DNA of 64,000 bases, from the NCBI RefSeq assembly GCF_030433715.1, contig NZ_JAROCC010000005.1, positions 186,001 to 250,000 of the forward strand, written 5' to 3'. Below are positions 19,651-32,372 of this stretch, in pieces. The translations under genes were made by a program, and so were the position numbers. Origin of the DNA: Sporosarcina highlanderae (GTDB lineage Bacteria > Bacillota > Bacilli > Bacillales_A > Planococcaceae). How positions within the stretch are numbered: position 1 is the stretch's first letter; every line of letters starts with the position of its first letter. A model generated the notes under the pieces. That model was not told where the DNA came from. It saw only the letters and a list, made by a program, of their open reading frames with translations, and did not search any database.

Positions 19651-20142
19651 CTATTCTTCCTCTCCTTCAACCTCTTCAAATTCACTTGGATCTACAATAC
19701 GTTTAATTTTCGAGTCAAAAAGAATTCCGTCAAGATGATCGATTTCATGAAGAATCGCTCGTGCTTCATAGTCTTCCGCTTCAAGTTCATATAAAGAACC
19801 ATCACGTTCCTGAGCCTCAACCCGAACGAAGAAAGGACGTTCAACTTCCCCATATAGGCCTGGAAAGCTTAAACAACCTTCTACATCTATTTCGGAACCA
19901 CCGATTGCGGTGACAACGGGATTGATCATTTCAATGACTTCGTCCCCTTCACCTAAATCGACGATTGCTACCCGGACAAGTTCACCTACTTGCGGAGCTG
20001 CAATTCCGACTCCGTCAGCAGCCACCATCGTTTCATACATATCATCCAATAGTTTTGCAAGCTTTTCATCAAACTTGTCCACTTCCTTACAGCGCTGTGT
20101 AAGCAGTGGTGAAGGATTTTTCACAATTTCAAGTATCGCCAA
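19651..20142 (-). CDS. def: Peptide deformylase
   Basis: 163-residue iron/zinc hydrolase removing the N-formyl group from new proteins. All three family motifs are present: [18 protein letters not shown] (metal Cys) and HEIDHLDG (metal His pair and Glu). The start is TTG at 20142 behind GAGGA at good spacing. Short length fits the type-1/Bacillus DefA form. Upstream priA is 43 nt away. Confidence 0.96.
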   Translation of the reverse strand: MAILEIVKNPSPLLTQRCKEVDKFDEKLAKLLDDMYETMVAADGVGIAAPQVGELVRVAIVDLGEGDEVIEMINPVVTAIGGSEIDVEGCLSFPGLYGEVERPFFVRVEAQERDGSLYELEAEDYEARAILHEIDHLDGILFDSKIKRIVDPSEFEEVEGEEE

Positions 20143-20185
20143 GTCAATTCCTCTTTTCTAGGTGTATATACATACCGGATTTTGG

Positions 20186-22597
20186 TCAAAAAATCGAGGT
20201 CGGGTCCACATCGACTGTCATGAGCAACCCTTCCTTCATCCAGTTTGTCCGATACATTTTAATCAATTGCTGTAGTGTATCAGTGAGCCTTGGCTCTATT
20301 TTGTATTTTATCAAACATTGATACCGATATCTATTGTTCACACGACTGATGGCAGCAGCAGCTGGGCCGATAATCACAGTTTCCGGTGAGAGTGAAGTTT
20401 TCAGATACCTCGTACCTTTATCAGCAAAGTCTGCCACTTTCAATAAGTCCTTATGGGAAAATTGGATAAGTGTTATATAGTAGAACGGAGGATACCCATA
20501 TTGTTTCCTCGACGCCATCTCCAAATTGTAAAACGTTTCGTAATGCTGCGTCTTTGCAAGCTCTATCGCATAATGCTCTGGTGAATATGTCTGAATGATT
20601 ACTTCCCCGGCCAATTCATGGCGGCCCGCCCGTCCACTCACTTGCGTCATCAATTGGAATGTCTTTTCCGCTGCCCGGAAGTCCGCTAAATGCAAAGTAG
20701 TATCAGCCGCAAGCACACCAACCAGTGTAATATTGGGAAAGTCCAATCCTTTTGCAATCATTTGCGTACCTAACAGTATATCGGCTTTTCCTTCGCTAAA
20801 TTGACGAAGAAGTCGTTCATGTGAGCCCTTCTGGCGAGTCGTATCCACATCCATCCGGAGCACCCTTGCTTCAGGGAATAGCTTATAAATTTCTTCTTCG
20901 GCCTTCTGTGTACCTGTCCCGAAGAAACGGATATGTTCACTCTCGCATTCTGGACAGACAAGGGGCACCCCTTCCTCATGAGCACAATAATGACATTTCA
21001 ACCGCTCATTTGCCCGATGGTATGTTAATGAAATATCGCAATTCGGGCATTGGACTACCGTACCGCAATCTCTGCATAATACAAATGAAGAAAAACCCCT
21101 TTTATTAAGGAAGAGAACAATTTGTTCTTTCCTTTCGAGCCTCTGATGGATTGCATCCGCCAAGGCTACAGAAAACATCGAGCGATTTCCTTCTTTCAAT
21201 TCGTCCCGCATATCGACAACTGTTACAGAAGGTAATGATTGGTTCTTCGCTCTTTTCGATAACTCAAGAAGTGTATACACACCTTTTTTCGCTCTCGCAA
21301 AAGATTCCAGCGACGGGGTTGCGCTTCCAAGGATAACCGGGCATCCGTAATATTCCGACCGCCAAATCGCAACATCCCTTGCATGATAACGGGGAGTATC
21401 CTCTTGTTTGTATGTAGATTCATGCTCTTCATCAAGAATGATGATCCCTACGTTTTCAAAGGGAGCAAATATAGCTGACCTCGCACCAACGACGACTTTC
21501 ACTTCACGACGATGTATTTTACGCCATTCATCGTATTTCTCACCAGCAGATAAGCCACTATGCATGACTGCGACAAGGCTTCCGAACCTCTCCTGGAAAC
21601 GGGCCGTCATTTGAGGAGTCAAAGAAATCTCCGGAACGAGGACGATTGCTTCCTTCCCTTTTTCCAATACATGCTTGATAGCCCGCAGGTATACTTCCGT
21701 TTTCCCGCTTCCCGTAACCCCGTGCAGAAGAAAAGTTTCTGCCTCTCCGCCATCCGAGGCCGTATTGACGGCATCAAGTGCAACTTGTTGTTCGTCCGTC
21801 AGCTGAATTGGAATGGGTGTATCCTTTAAGTTCGGGGCATCGGGTTCCCGATAGACTTCCGCCAATCCTTCAGTCCCCCCGCCTCTTTCAATAATCGCTT
21901 TCAAGACAGGGTTCTGTATGCCTGAGTCCTTAAGAAGTTTTGAAGCTTCCATTGTTTCCCCGGCATGATGCAGCATCCACTCCAACAATTCCATCTGCTT
22001 TTTTGCATTTGGATGTACCGATTGCAGTAACTCTCTTAAGGTGGAAGATTCGGCGATTTTGATTGTCCTTACTTTTTTTACCTTTGTCTGTTGGCTAACT
22101 ACAGTATCAACAGAAACAATACCTCTTGCTGCATAGTCTTTTACTACTTTCAATAAATATGAATCATCGAGTTCCTTTAAAGGGATCCTTGTCCTCCCTT
22201 TCAAAAAAGTGAAAAAAGTTGCATCGTCAATCTCACCAGGCTGCTCAATAATTACGAACTTCTCGTATTTCGCACGCATGGCTGCTGGCAACATGACCTG
22301 CAAGGCGTCAATTTCATATGAAAGTGTTTCCCTCGCCATCTTTTTCGAAAGGGATAAAAGCTCCGTAGACACGACAGGCTCTAAGTCGACTAACTCATCA
22401 ATCGGTTTTAATTTACCCTCATCAACCTCACTTTCCGATTTCAATCCTGTAACATACCCAAGCACTTTCCTCGGTCCGAATGGGACTTTGACACGCGATC
22501 CGACTTCCATAACCGATTCAAGGTGTTTCGGGACTCTGTAATCGAAAGGCCGGTCAATCGGATAGGCTGAAACATCTACAATGATTTCAGCGATCAT
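20186..22597 (-). CDS. priA: Primosomal helicase PriA
   Basis: 803 residues. The N-terminal 3'-DNA-binding domain (about 1-110) precedes helicase motifs HGVTGSGKTEVYL and LDEEHE. A zinc-binding insert carries paired cysteines (CRDCGTVVQCPNC and CHYCAHEEGVPLVCPEC). PriA restarts replication at collapsed forks by loading the primosome. Its ATG lies 11 nt inside the end of coaBC. Confidence 0.96.
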   Translation of the reverse strand: MIAEIIVDVSAYPIDRPFDYRVPKHLESVMEVGSRVKVPFGPRKVLGYVTGLKSESEVDEGKLKPIDELVDLEPVVSTELLSLSKKMARETLSYEIDALQVMLPAAMRAKYEKFVIIEQPGEIDDATFFTFLKGRTRIPLKELDDSYLLKVVKDYAARGIVSVDTVVSQQTKVKKVRTIKIAESSTLRELLQSVHPNAKKQMELLEWMLHHAGETMEASKLLKDSGIQNPVLKAIIERGGGTEGLAEVYREPDAPNLKDTPIPIQLTDEQQVALDAVNTASDGGEAETFLLHGVTGSGKTEVYLRAIKHVLEKGKEAIVLVPEISLTPQMTARFQERFGSLVAVMHSGLSAGEKYDEWRKIHRREVKVVVGARSAIFAPFENVGIIILDEEHESTYKQEDTPRYHARDVAIWRSEYYGCPVILGSATPSLESFARAKKGVYTLLELSKRAKNQSLPSVTVVDMRDELKEGNRSMFSVALADAIHQRLERKEQIVLFLNKRGFSSFVLCRDCGTVVQCPNCDISLTYHRANERLKCHYCAHEEGVPLVCPECESEHIRFFGTGTQKAEEEIYKLFPEARVLRMDVDTTRQKGSHERLLRQFSEGKADILLGTQMIAKGLDFPNITLVGVLAADTTLHLADFRAAEKTFQLMTQVSGRAGRHELAGEVIIQTYSPEHYAIELAKTQHYETFYNLEMASRKQYGYPPFYYITLIQFSHKDLLKVADFADKGTRYLKTSLSPETVIIGPAAAAISRVNNRYRYQCLIKYKIEPRLTDTLQQLIKMYRTNWMKEGLLMTVDVDPTSIF

Positions 22598-23804
22598 CTG
22601 TAATTGACCTTTCTTCTGCCATTATCGTTTCAAGCAAAACTTTCGCAAGTTGCTTCTTATTCATCGCATCAAAAGGAAACTGCTTTCCCTTACCAGTCAA
22701 CAGCGTGACAACATTTGTGTCATTTCCGAAACCGCCACCGGGATCTGTTACATCGTTGACGATGATGTAATCCAAGTTCTTATTCATCAGTTTAGACATG
22801 CCATACGAAATCGCATCATTTGTTTCCGCCGCGAAACCAACAAGGATTTGGTCTTCCTTGTTGTCGCCAATTGTTTTGAGAATATCTGTCGTTCGTTCAA
22901 GTTCGATGGACGAATCACCATCTTTTTTCTTCATTTTTTGCGAATGTTGCTCTTTCGGACGATAATCAGCAACCGCCGCAGATTTAACTACCATTGATGC
23001 ATCACCGAAATTCGCAAGGACTGCCTCAAGCATATCAGCCGCGCTTTCCACTTGAATAAGTTGGACACCCACTGGTCTAGGCAAATCAACTGGCCCTGAA
23101 ATTAACACCGTATCAGCACCAAGGGAAACAGCAGCTTCGGCCATCGCATACCCCATTTTTCCACTTGAGAAGTTCGAGATGTATCGTACAGGGTCGATCC
23201 GTTCTCTTGTAGGACCTGCTGTAACAACAACCTTTTTACCTAAAAGCGGTAATTTCTCAGTTGATTTCATAAATCTTTGTTTCACGAGTTCAACAATTCG
23301 TTCCGGTTCTTCCAGTCTACCTTTCCCGACATAACCACATGCGAGAAAACCTTCAGAAGGTTCAATAAAGCGGAAACCGTCTTCATGAAGTCTTTGGATG
23401 TTACGGATGACCGCTTTGTTTCCATACATATGAACGTTCATCGCTGGGGCGATCCAGACTTCAGATGTCGTTGCAAGTAATGTCGAGGTGACCATATCAT
23501 CCGCAATACCGTTCGCAATCTTCCCGATAGTATTAGCCGTGGCAGGTGCAACGATAATAAGATCCGCCCAATCCGCAAGGTCAATATGAGCAATGACCCG
23601 GGAATCTTTTTCGTCAAACGTATCATAATAGACATCATTCCGTGACATTACTTGGAATGTAAGCGGTTGAACGAATTCCATAGCTGAAGCCGTCATAATC
23701 ACTTTTACTTCTGCTCCTGCCTGGGATAGCTTACTTACTAACGCTACGGCTTTGTATACAGCAATTCCACCAGTGACACATACAAGAATTTTTTTATTCA
23801 ACAA
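22587..23804 (-). CDS. coaBC: Bifunctional phosphopantothenoylcysteine decarboxylase/synthetase
   Basis: About 405 residues; two consecutive steps of coenzyme A synthesis. The N-terminal flavoprotein CoaC domain has KILVCVTGGIAVYK and the PAMNVHMYGN motif; the C-terminal CoaB synthetase begins near VVVTAGPTRERIDPVRYISN. I prefer the TTG at 23804: the strong SD AGGGTGAG is spaced for it, and MLNKKILVC aligns with B. subtilis MLNGKNILLC. A GTG at 23813 also fits the frame but lies within the SD. Confidence 0.94.
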   Translation of the reverse strand: MLNKKILVCVTGGIAVYKAVALVSKLSQAGAEVKVIMTASAMEFVQPLTFQVMSRNDVYYDTFDEKDSRVIAHIDLADWADLIIVAPATANTIGKIANGIADDMVTSTLLATTSEVWIAPAMNVHMYGNKAVIRNIQRLHEDGFRFIEPSEGFLACGYVGKGRLEEPERIVELVKQRFMKSTEKLPLLGKKVVVTAGPTRERIDPVRYISNFSSGKMGYAMAEAAVSLGADTVLISGPVDLPRPVGVQLIQVESAADMLEAVLANFGDASMVVKSAAVADYRPKEQHSQKMKKKDGDSSIELERTTDILKTIGDNKEDQILVGFAAETNDAISYGMSKLMNKNLDYIIVNDVTDPGGGFGNDTNVVTLLTGKGKQFPFDAMNKKQLAKVLLETIMAEERSITDDR

Positions 23805-23835
23805 ACGTCTCACCCTTTTTCAGTTAAAATGACAA

Positions 23836-23866
23836 ACTCCCTAAGAAATTTTGTTTCCAAGGGAGT
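23836..23866 (-). terminator. Possible terminator between rpoZ and coaBC
   Basis: Minus strand ACTCCCTTGGAAA, loop CAAAA, TTTCTTAGGGAGT with one T-T mismatch; the T-run after it (TTTGTCATTTT) is broken. It could lower transcription from gmk-rpoZ into coaBC. Confidence 0.5.
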
Positions 23867-23905
23867 TATAAGAGCTTATTAAATTCTTACAGCAAGCAAT
23901 GACAA

Positions 23906-24130
23906 TCAGATTTCGTCTTCATAGACAATGGAAGCATCTTGCACTTGTTTTGAAAGTGCACCAGCCGCCACTTCTTCCAAAGCTTTCCCTACATTTTTAT
24001 GGGATGTGTATTTGTGAAGCAACTCATTTTTACTTTCTTGCATTTCACGCGCCCGTTTTGCAGCAAGCGTAACTAAAGTGTATTTCGAATCAATTTTACC
24101 TTTTAATGAATCCACTGATGGATATAACAT
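23906..24130 (-). CDS. rpoZ: RNA polymerase omega subunit
   Basis: 74 residues, beginning [20 protein letters not shown] with the omega signature AAKRAREMQ and KALEEVAAG. Omega helps fold and assemble beta-prime. It follows gmk after 2 nt, the standard gmk-rpoZ pair. Confidence 0.95.
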   Translation of the reverse strand: MLYPSVDSLKGKIDSKYTLVTLAAKRAREMQESKNELLHKYTSHKNVGKALEEVAAGALSKQVQDASIVYEDEI

Positions 24131-24133
24131 ATT

Positions 24134-24799
<666 letters not shown>

Positions 24800-24809
24800 T
24801 TATAATAGA

Positions 24810-24942
24810 CCGTTGCTTTGCGCTCCGGGCGGACGCTTTCCGGGGGGCACGGCTTCAGCCGCTTCCCTCGCTTCGCTCAGTCCAGGGTCTTCAGCTCGTG
24901 CTGATCCCCTCGGAGTCGCCGCCTTTCACTTCAAGCAACTAC
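24810..24942. repeat. G+C-rich dispersed repeat, copy 1
   Basis: About 133 bp, far richer in G+C than the surrounding DNA. Starts CCGTTGCTTT, ends TTCAAGCAACT, and shares the blocks GACGCTTTCCGGGGGGC, GGAGTCGCCGCC and ACTTCAAGCAACT with the copy at 44881-45014. The ends (GTTGCTT / AAGCAAC) are inverted. The middle differs from copy 2 and is less palindromic. The gap 24752-25088 holds this repeat, the gmk promoter candidate and A+T-rich sequence; open frames across it are not gene-like. Similar palindromic elements occur between genes in many Bacillaceae; their role is unsettled. Confidence 0.8.
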
Positions 24943-25088
24943 TCCTTCTCAACTTAGAGCGTGTTAATTCCTTAATACTTACTATATATAGAATTTTGTT
25001 CAAAACGGTAAAAGAATCTCATCATATTATAACATAAGTTACCCGTGGAGTGCTAAAATGGAACAAAACGTTTGAAAGAGGAATTATC

Positions 25089-26780
25089 ATGGCATTTGAC
25101 GGTTTATTCACCGCAGCGATAGTTACGGAGCTGCAACAAATTAAAGATGGACGTATATCGAAAATACATCAGCCAAATGCTCAAGAAGTTGTTTTGATGG
25201 TGCGGGCTGGAAGAAATAATTACAAGCTGCTCATTTCAGCCCATCCATCGTACTCACGGGTTCAATTGACTGATGAAACGATTGCGAATCCCGCGGAACC
25301 ACCTATGTTTTGCATGGTGCTGAGGAAGCATCTTGAAGGCGGTGTGATTCAATCGATCAAGCAGTCAGGCAATGATCGTATCATATCTTTTGATATAAAG
25401 GCAAAAAATGAAATCGGGGATGATATCCACCGCGAGTTGATCGTAGAAGTTATGGGGCGGCATAGTAATTTACTATTGATTGACCCCGAGCGAAATATGA
25501 TCATCGACAGTTTGAAGCATCTTCCGCCTTCTGTAAATAGTTATAGAACGGTATTGCCTGGACAGCCCTATGTTCCGGCACCGCCACAAGAGAAGCTGGA
25601 TCCTTTTGAGTTGGACAAGAAAGAGTTTCTTTCATTATTACCAGAATGGGAGAATGCCAAACAGATTGTTGGTAAACTTTCAGGTTTCTCCCCGATACAT
25701 GGTGAAGAGCTATTGCACCGTTTGAAAGGGATTCGCGAGGAAGAAGCTTATCAAATCTATAAGACTTTCCTTTCTTCATTCAAAGGGGCTTCTCAATCAC
25801 CAACTATTGCAGAGGTTGGGAATAAGACGATTTTTTCGGCAACAACATTGACGTATGCTGATAAAATCGTTGCGACGTTTGGGACACTTGGCGAATTACT
25901 TGATAAGGTTTATTTTGCACGGGCTGAACGAGAACGTGTGAAATCGCAAGCGGCTGATTTGGAACGTTGGCTTGATAACGAAATAGCAAAGTTGAAATTA
26001 AAGATGGACAAATTGGGCAAGGAGCAGAAAGCTGCCGAAAAGTTGGATACCTTCCAATTATATGGTGAATTGTTGACGGCGAATAGCTATGCCATTCAAA
26101 AAGGTGATACTGAGGCTGTTGTCGACAACTATTATGAGGAAGGAACGACAGTCACCATTCCACTTGATGCAAGAAAGACACCTATCGAGAACGCACAGCG
26201 TTATTACTCCCGTTATACGAAGGCAAAAAATGCTTTGATCATGATTGCGGATCAATTGACGAAGGCGCAAGAAGACATCGAGTATTTTGAAATGATCAAG
26301 CAGCAGGTCATGCAAGCTTCTCCGGAAGATATCGATGAGATTCGAGAGGAATTGGCGGAAGCGGGATTGATGAAGGCAAGGAAAGGCAAGAAAAAACAAA
26401 AGCCGAAAAAACCTTCTCCTGAAGCCTATGTTTCCTCATCAGGGATTCCGATTTCAGTTGGTAAGAACAATAAACAGAATGATTATTTGACGTTCAAGAT
26501 TGCTGCAAGGGATCATGTTTGGCTGCATACAAAAGACATTCCCGGATCACATGTTGTCATCCACTCGACAGACCCGGATGAGGAAACGATTCAAGAAGCA
26601 GCGATTCTTTCAGCTTACTTTAGTAAAGCAAGAGGCTCATCCTCCGTTCCTGTTGACTTCACTGAAATTAGGCATGTTAAGAAGCCAAATGGCGCAAAAC
26701 CCGGGTTTGTTATTTATTTTGAACAGAAGACGTTGTACGTTACTCCAGATGAGGATGTTGTGCGTAGATTGAAGAAATGA
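25089..26780 (+). CDS. rqcH: Ribosome quality control protein RqcH (NFACT family, YloA)
   Basis: 563 residues. NFACT-N domain from MAFDGLFTAAIVTELQQI, helical/coiled-coil middle (about 285-430), and a C-terminal NFACT-R domain (GIPISVGKNNKQNDYLTFK, DHVWLHTKDIPGSHVVI). RqcH binds stalled 50S-peptidyl-tRNA and adds alanine tails; the D96-R97 pair matches the D97-R98 pair needed for tailing in B. subtilis. Start at 25089 has GAGGA 7 nt upstream; the frame extends 13 codons further but without support. It is the only plus-strand gene between rpmB and the right edge. Confidence 0.95.
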   Translation: MAFDGLFTAAIVTELQQIKDGRISKIHQPNAQEVVLMVRAGRNNYKLLISAHPSYSRVQLTDETIANPAEPPMFCMVLRKHLEGGVIQSIKQSGNDRIISFDIKAKNEIGDDIHRELIVEVMGRHSNLLLIDPERNMIIDSLKHLPPSVNSYRTVLPGQPYVPAPPQEKLDPFELDKKEFLSLLPEWENAKQIVGKLSGFSPIHGEELLHRLKGIREEEAYQIYKTFLSSFKGASQSPTIAEVGNKTIFSATTLTYADKIVATFGTLGELLDKVYFARAERERVKSQAADLERWLDNEIAKLKLKMDKLGKEQKAAEKLDTFQLYGELLTANSYAIQKGDTEAVVDNYYEEGTTVTIPLDARKTPIENAQRYYSRYTKAKNALIMIADQLTKAQEDIEYFEMIKQQVMQASPEDIDEIREELAEAGLMKARKGKKKQKPKKPSPEAYVSSSGIPISVGKNNKQNDYLTFKIAARDHVWLHTKDIPGSHVVIHSTDPDEETIQEAAILSAYFSKARGSSSVPVDFTEIRHVKKPNGAKPGFVIYFEQKTLYVTPDEDVVRRLKK

Positions 26781-26826
26781 AAAAAAGGATCGCCGTCATG
26801 TGTAAAAATGATGGCAATCCTTTTTT
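26781..26826. terminator. Strong terminator after rqcH
   Basis: AAAAAAGGATcGCCgTCAT / ATGATGGCaATCCTTTTTT around a short loop, directly after the rqcH stop. Symmetric A and T tracts allow it to act on both strands. Confidence 0.85.
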
Positions 26827-26841
26827 CGATACCTTTTTTTC

Positions 26842-26989
26842 GGTACCTGTGCACGAAACATTCAAGATGATTCAAACAATTTGAATAAACATGCACGACT
26901 TCAGCTCAAAACACCAATACACCAAGCAATCTTATTGTATATTTATACAATTGCAGTGTATTGACTGAATAGTTCGCTGCACAGGTACC
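26842..26989. repeat. 148-bp element with 12-bp perfect terminal inverted repeats
   Basis: GGTACCTGTGCA at 26842-26853 is exactly inverted as TGCACAGGTACC at 26978-26989, and the similarity continues inwards imperfectly (CGAAACATTCA against GCGAACTATTCA). The interior is A+T-rich with no open frame. It lies between the converging rqcH and pyrE genes. The form suits a miniature inverted-repeat element or a long RNA hairpin; only one copy is in the window, and no clear target duplication is visible beyond a TTT on each side. Confidence 0.6.
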
Positions 26990-27000
26990 TTTACAATCCC

Positions 27001-27627
27001 TTACAGTGCCCCGGTCTTTAATTTCCCATGCCATTCAAGCAAATCACTAATGGATTCTTCGTTAATAGATCCGGCGTCTTTTGCGGCTTCTGTCAAGGCA
27101 CCGAAATTCGTTAGGCTGTGGTATGTTAACGCTGCTTCTTCAAATGCCTTATCGGCACTTTCGAGTTCGTATGTAAAGATTGAAACAACGCCCGTAACCT
27201 CAACATCTTCTGAGCGAAGGGCTTCTACTGCATTCAGGCTGCTTCCGCCTGTGGAAATCAAGTCTTCGATGATGATCGCTTTATCTTCAGGCTTCAGTTT
27301 ACCTTCAATTTGACGGCTTCGACCGTGACCTTTTGCTTTTGAACGGATATAGACCATAGGTAATCCTAAAATGTCAGCCACCCAAGCAGCATGTGGAATT
27401 CCTGCGGTTGCAGTTCCAGCGATGAGTGTAGTTTCTGGGTAATGTTCTTTGATCAACCCGGCAAGACCTTCAGCGATTTGCTTACGGCCCACTGGGTCAG
27501 ACATCGTCAAACGGTTATCACAATAGATTGGGGACTGTATGCCTGATGCCCAAGTGAATGGATCTTCTGGACTTAGTTCCACAGCTCCGACATTCAATAG
27601 TATTTCTGCGATTTCTTTTTTACCCAA
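27001..27627 (-). CDS. pyrE: Orotate phosphoribosyltransferase
   Basis: 208 residues from a TTG at 27627, which follows GGATGGAG and lies 1 nt after the pyrF stop; the product begins MGKKEIAEILLNVGA and aligns with B. subtilis PyrE. Motifs: FTWASGIQSPIYCDNRL and the PRPP loop AIIIEDLISTGGSSLNAVEA. It makes OMP from orotate and PRPP. Last gene of the pyr operon. Confidence 0.95.
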   Translation of the reverse strand: MGKKEIAEILLNVGAVELSPEDPFTWASGIQSPIYCDNRLTMSDPVGRKQIAEGLAGLIKEHYPETTLIAGTATAGIPHAAWVADILGLPMVYIRSKAKGHGRSRQIEGKLKPEDKAIIIEDLISTGGSSLNAVEALRSEDVEVTGVVSIFTYELESADKAFEEAALTYHSLTNFGALTEAAKDAGSINEESISDLLEWHGKLKTGAL

Positions 27628-27628
27628 T

Positions 27629-30019
<2,391 letters not shown>

Positions 30020-30023
<4 letters not shown>

Positions 30024-31339
30024 ACTATCACCTGCTGATTTGACATATTCTCTGGAGTGCTTCCTTCACTATCCTGCCAAACGATGTTCCCCCCATAGAT
30101 TGTTGTTACAGGCCATCCGGCACAGTTCCAGCCGTCGAAAGGCGTATTCTTCCCTTGGGATAAAAACGTATTACGGTCGATTACTTGTTCTTTATTCAAG
30201 TCCAGAAGCACAAGATCCGCTTGCGCACCGACTTCAATTTTTCCGTATGGAAGACCGAATACAGTAGCGGGCTTGATTGTCATCCAATCAACCAATTGCT
30301 TCAATGTCCATTTTTCTTCTTTCACAAAGTGCGTGTAAAGAAGTGGGAATGCCGTTTCAAATCCTGTAATCCCGAAAGGCGCTTTGGCGAAACCAGCATT
30401 TTTTTCCTCTGCTGTATGCGGTGCGTGATCAGTTGCGATGAAGTCGAGTGTGCCATCCATCAACCCTTCTTGCAATGCAAGCAGATCCTCTACTCCGCGA
30501 AGTGGTGGATTCATCTTCCAATCAGCGTCGTCACCAGGTATATCATCTTCCGATAAAATCAGATGGTGCGGGCTCACTTCAGCAGTTACATGAACTCCCG
30601 CTTTTTTCGCATCACGGATTACCCGTACAGATTCTTTCGTGCTGACGTGACAAACATGGTAATGGGCACCGGCAGCTTCTGCAAGTAGAATATCGCGGGC
30701 GATATGAACCGATTCCGCAACTGAAGGGATTCCCGGAAGTCCAAGTTCTTTATTCCGTTTCCCTTCATGCATTGCTCCGCCGTATATTAATGTATTGTCT
30801 TCACAATGTGCAACGATTGCCATTCCGATTTCCGCCGCGTCCTGCATCGCTTCAAACATCATTCCCGCTTGCTGGATGCCGACGCCGTCATCTGTGAATG
30901 CGAATGCACCGTTCTCCTTCAATTCTTTCATATTCGTCCGTTCTTTTCCGGCTTCCCGAATCGTAATGGAAGCGTAAGGGAGAACACGTATATGTGCTTT
31001 TTCGTCGATTAATTTATTGACCAAGGATAAGTTTTCTTTTGTATCTGGAACCGGTCGTGTATTCGGCATCGCACAGATTGTCGTATAGCCGCCTTTAGCT
31101 GCCGCAAGAGTTCCTGTTTCAATTGTCTCTTTATGTTCGCCGCCAGGTTCGCGTAAGTGGACATGGACATCGATGAAACCCGGTGCAAGCAACAGTCCTT
31201 TGCCGTCAATCACTTCAGAATCACCAGTATCCAAATCGGTGCCAATTTCAGTTATCCGGTCCCTATCAATTCTGACATCGACTAAAACCTTTTCACCTTC
31301 GTCGTTCAAAACATATGCACTCTTGATGATCTTTCCCAT
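30020..31339 (-). CDS. pyrC: Dihydroorotase
   Basis: 439-residue class I zinc amidohydrolase closing the ring of carbamoyl-aspartate. Metal motifs [11 protein letters not shown], the H residues in AHCEDN and YHVCHVS, and [14 protein letters not shown]. Start lies 34 nt inside the end of pyrB, an unusually long overlap for this operon. Confidence 0.97.
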
Positions 31340-32220
31340 GCCAATTCCTCCTTTTGTAAAATCGTTTCTAAGATAGCCGCACGTATATAAACACCATTTT
31401 CAACTTGCTTGTAAATCATTGATCGGCTGCATTCCACAAGGCTTCCTGCTATTTCTACGTCCCGGTTAACCGGTGCAGGATGCATGATGATCGATCCAGG
31501 CTTCATTTCCCTTTCCCGTTCAACTGTTAGACCGTATTTCTCGTGGTATTCTTCCTTTGTAAATCTCATTTTGCCATCATGTCTTTCATGCTGGACTCTT
31601 AGAAGCATGACGACATCGCTTGTGTAGATCACTTCTTCCCAGTCACTCACGTACGGAAAATCTCCTGCCCACTCGGGAGGGCATAGAAATTTCACATTCG
31701 CCCCTAACTTTGTAAGAGCATCCGCATTTGACTTGGCTACTCGGCTATGGGAAATGTCACCAGCGATAAGCACATTGAGCCCTTTGAAACCGCCGAGCGT
31801 TTCTTTTATCGTGTACAAGTCAAGCAAGGATTGTGTTGGATGTTGTCCTGAGCCATCACCGCCGTTGATGATCGCCATTTTCATTTTTCCGACGAGGTCC
31901 TCATAATAACGCTCTTCCGGGTGTCTGATGACGACTGCATCCAACCCGATTTCTTCAAGAGTGCGAAGCGTGTCGTACAACGTCTCCCCTTTTACCGCAC
32001 TTGAAGAACCAGCTTCAAAAGGAATCGTTTCAAGACCCAATTTCTTTTCCGCCACTTCAAAACTCATTTTTGTTCGTGTGCTTGGCTCAAAGAAGAGATT
32101 GCTAACCATATATTTTTGAGGTAATGCGCGGATTCCATATCTTTTTAACATTGCGGCACGATCCAAAATAGCTGAAATTTCGTCGATTGTTAGATCTTTC
32201 ATTGATAATAGGTTTTTCAT
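31306..32220 (-). CDS. pyrB: Aspartate carbamoyltransferase, catalytic subunit
   Basis: 304 residues, the same length as B. subtilis PyrB. Carbamoyl-phosphate loop [13 protein letters not shown] and [18 protein letters not shown]. No regulatory pyrI is seen, as usual in Bacillales. The start at 32220 follows AAGGGGA; the frame is open upstream but that sequence is the terminator hairpin of the attenuator. Confidence 0.97.
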   Translation of the reverse strand: MKNLLSMKDLTIDEISAILDRAAMLKRYGIRALPQKYMVSNLFFEPSTRTKMSFEVAEKKLGLETIPFEAGSSSAVKGETLYDTLRTLEEIGLDAVVIRHPEERYYEDLVGKMKMAIINGGDGSGQHPTQSLLDLYTIKETLGGFKGLNVLIAGDISHSRVAKSNADALTKLGANVKFLCPPEWAGDFPYVSDWEEVIYTSDVVMLLRVQHERHDGKMRFTKEEYHEKYGLTVEREREMKPGSIIMHPAPVNRDVEIAGSLVECSRSMIYKQVENGVYIRAAILETILQKEELAWERSSRVHMF

Positions 32221-32246
32221 GTTGAAAATCCCCTTCCGTTTTGGAT

Positions 32247-32370
32247 AAAAAAATGGCCTTTCCGTTAAATGGAAAGGCCAGTGGGCATGACTGAACAATC
32301 GTCATCCAGTTTGAATGACTATCAGTCTACTGAACCTTTCCTTGTCTCTCAGTACAATTTTAAAAGGTCT
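32247..32370 (-). promoter_or_regulatory. PyrR-type transcription attenuator between pyrP and pyrB
   Basis: On the minus strand, a terminator (stem GGCCTTTCC/GGAAAGGCC at 32255-32279, then a T7 tract) is preceded by GGAAAGG plus CAGT, which can pair with ACTGGCCTTTCC as antiterminator. Upstream CCTTT..TTGT and ACAA..AAAGG (32342-32367) can sequester that strand, forming the anti-antiterminator whose loop ACTGAGAG keeps the GAGAG of the PyrR site. With PyrR-UMP bound, termination before pyrB is expected. The loop is less canonical than that of the operon leader. Confidence 0.85.
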
Positions 32371-32372
32371 TT

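Noticed and set aside
24813-25037. Plus-strand frames through repeat copy 1
   Set aside because: Composition is that of the repeat, no SD, no conserved protein; copy 2 codes something different.
26842-26989. Complete insertion sequence
   Set aside because: Only 148 bp and no transposase frame; at most a non-autonomous element.
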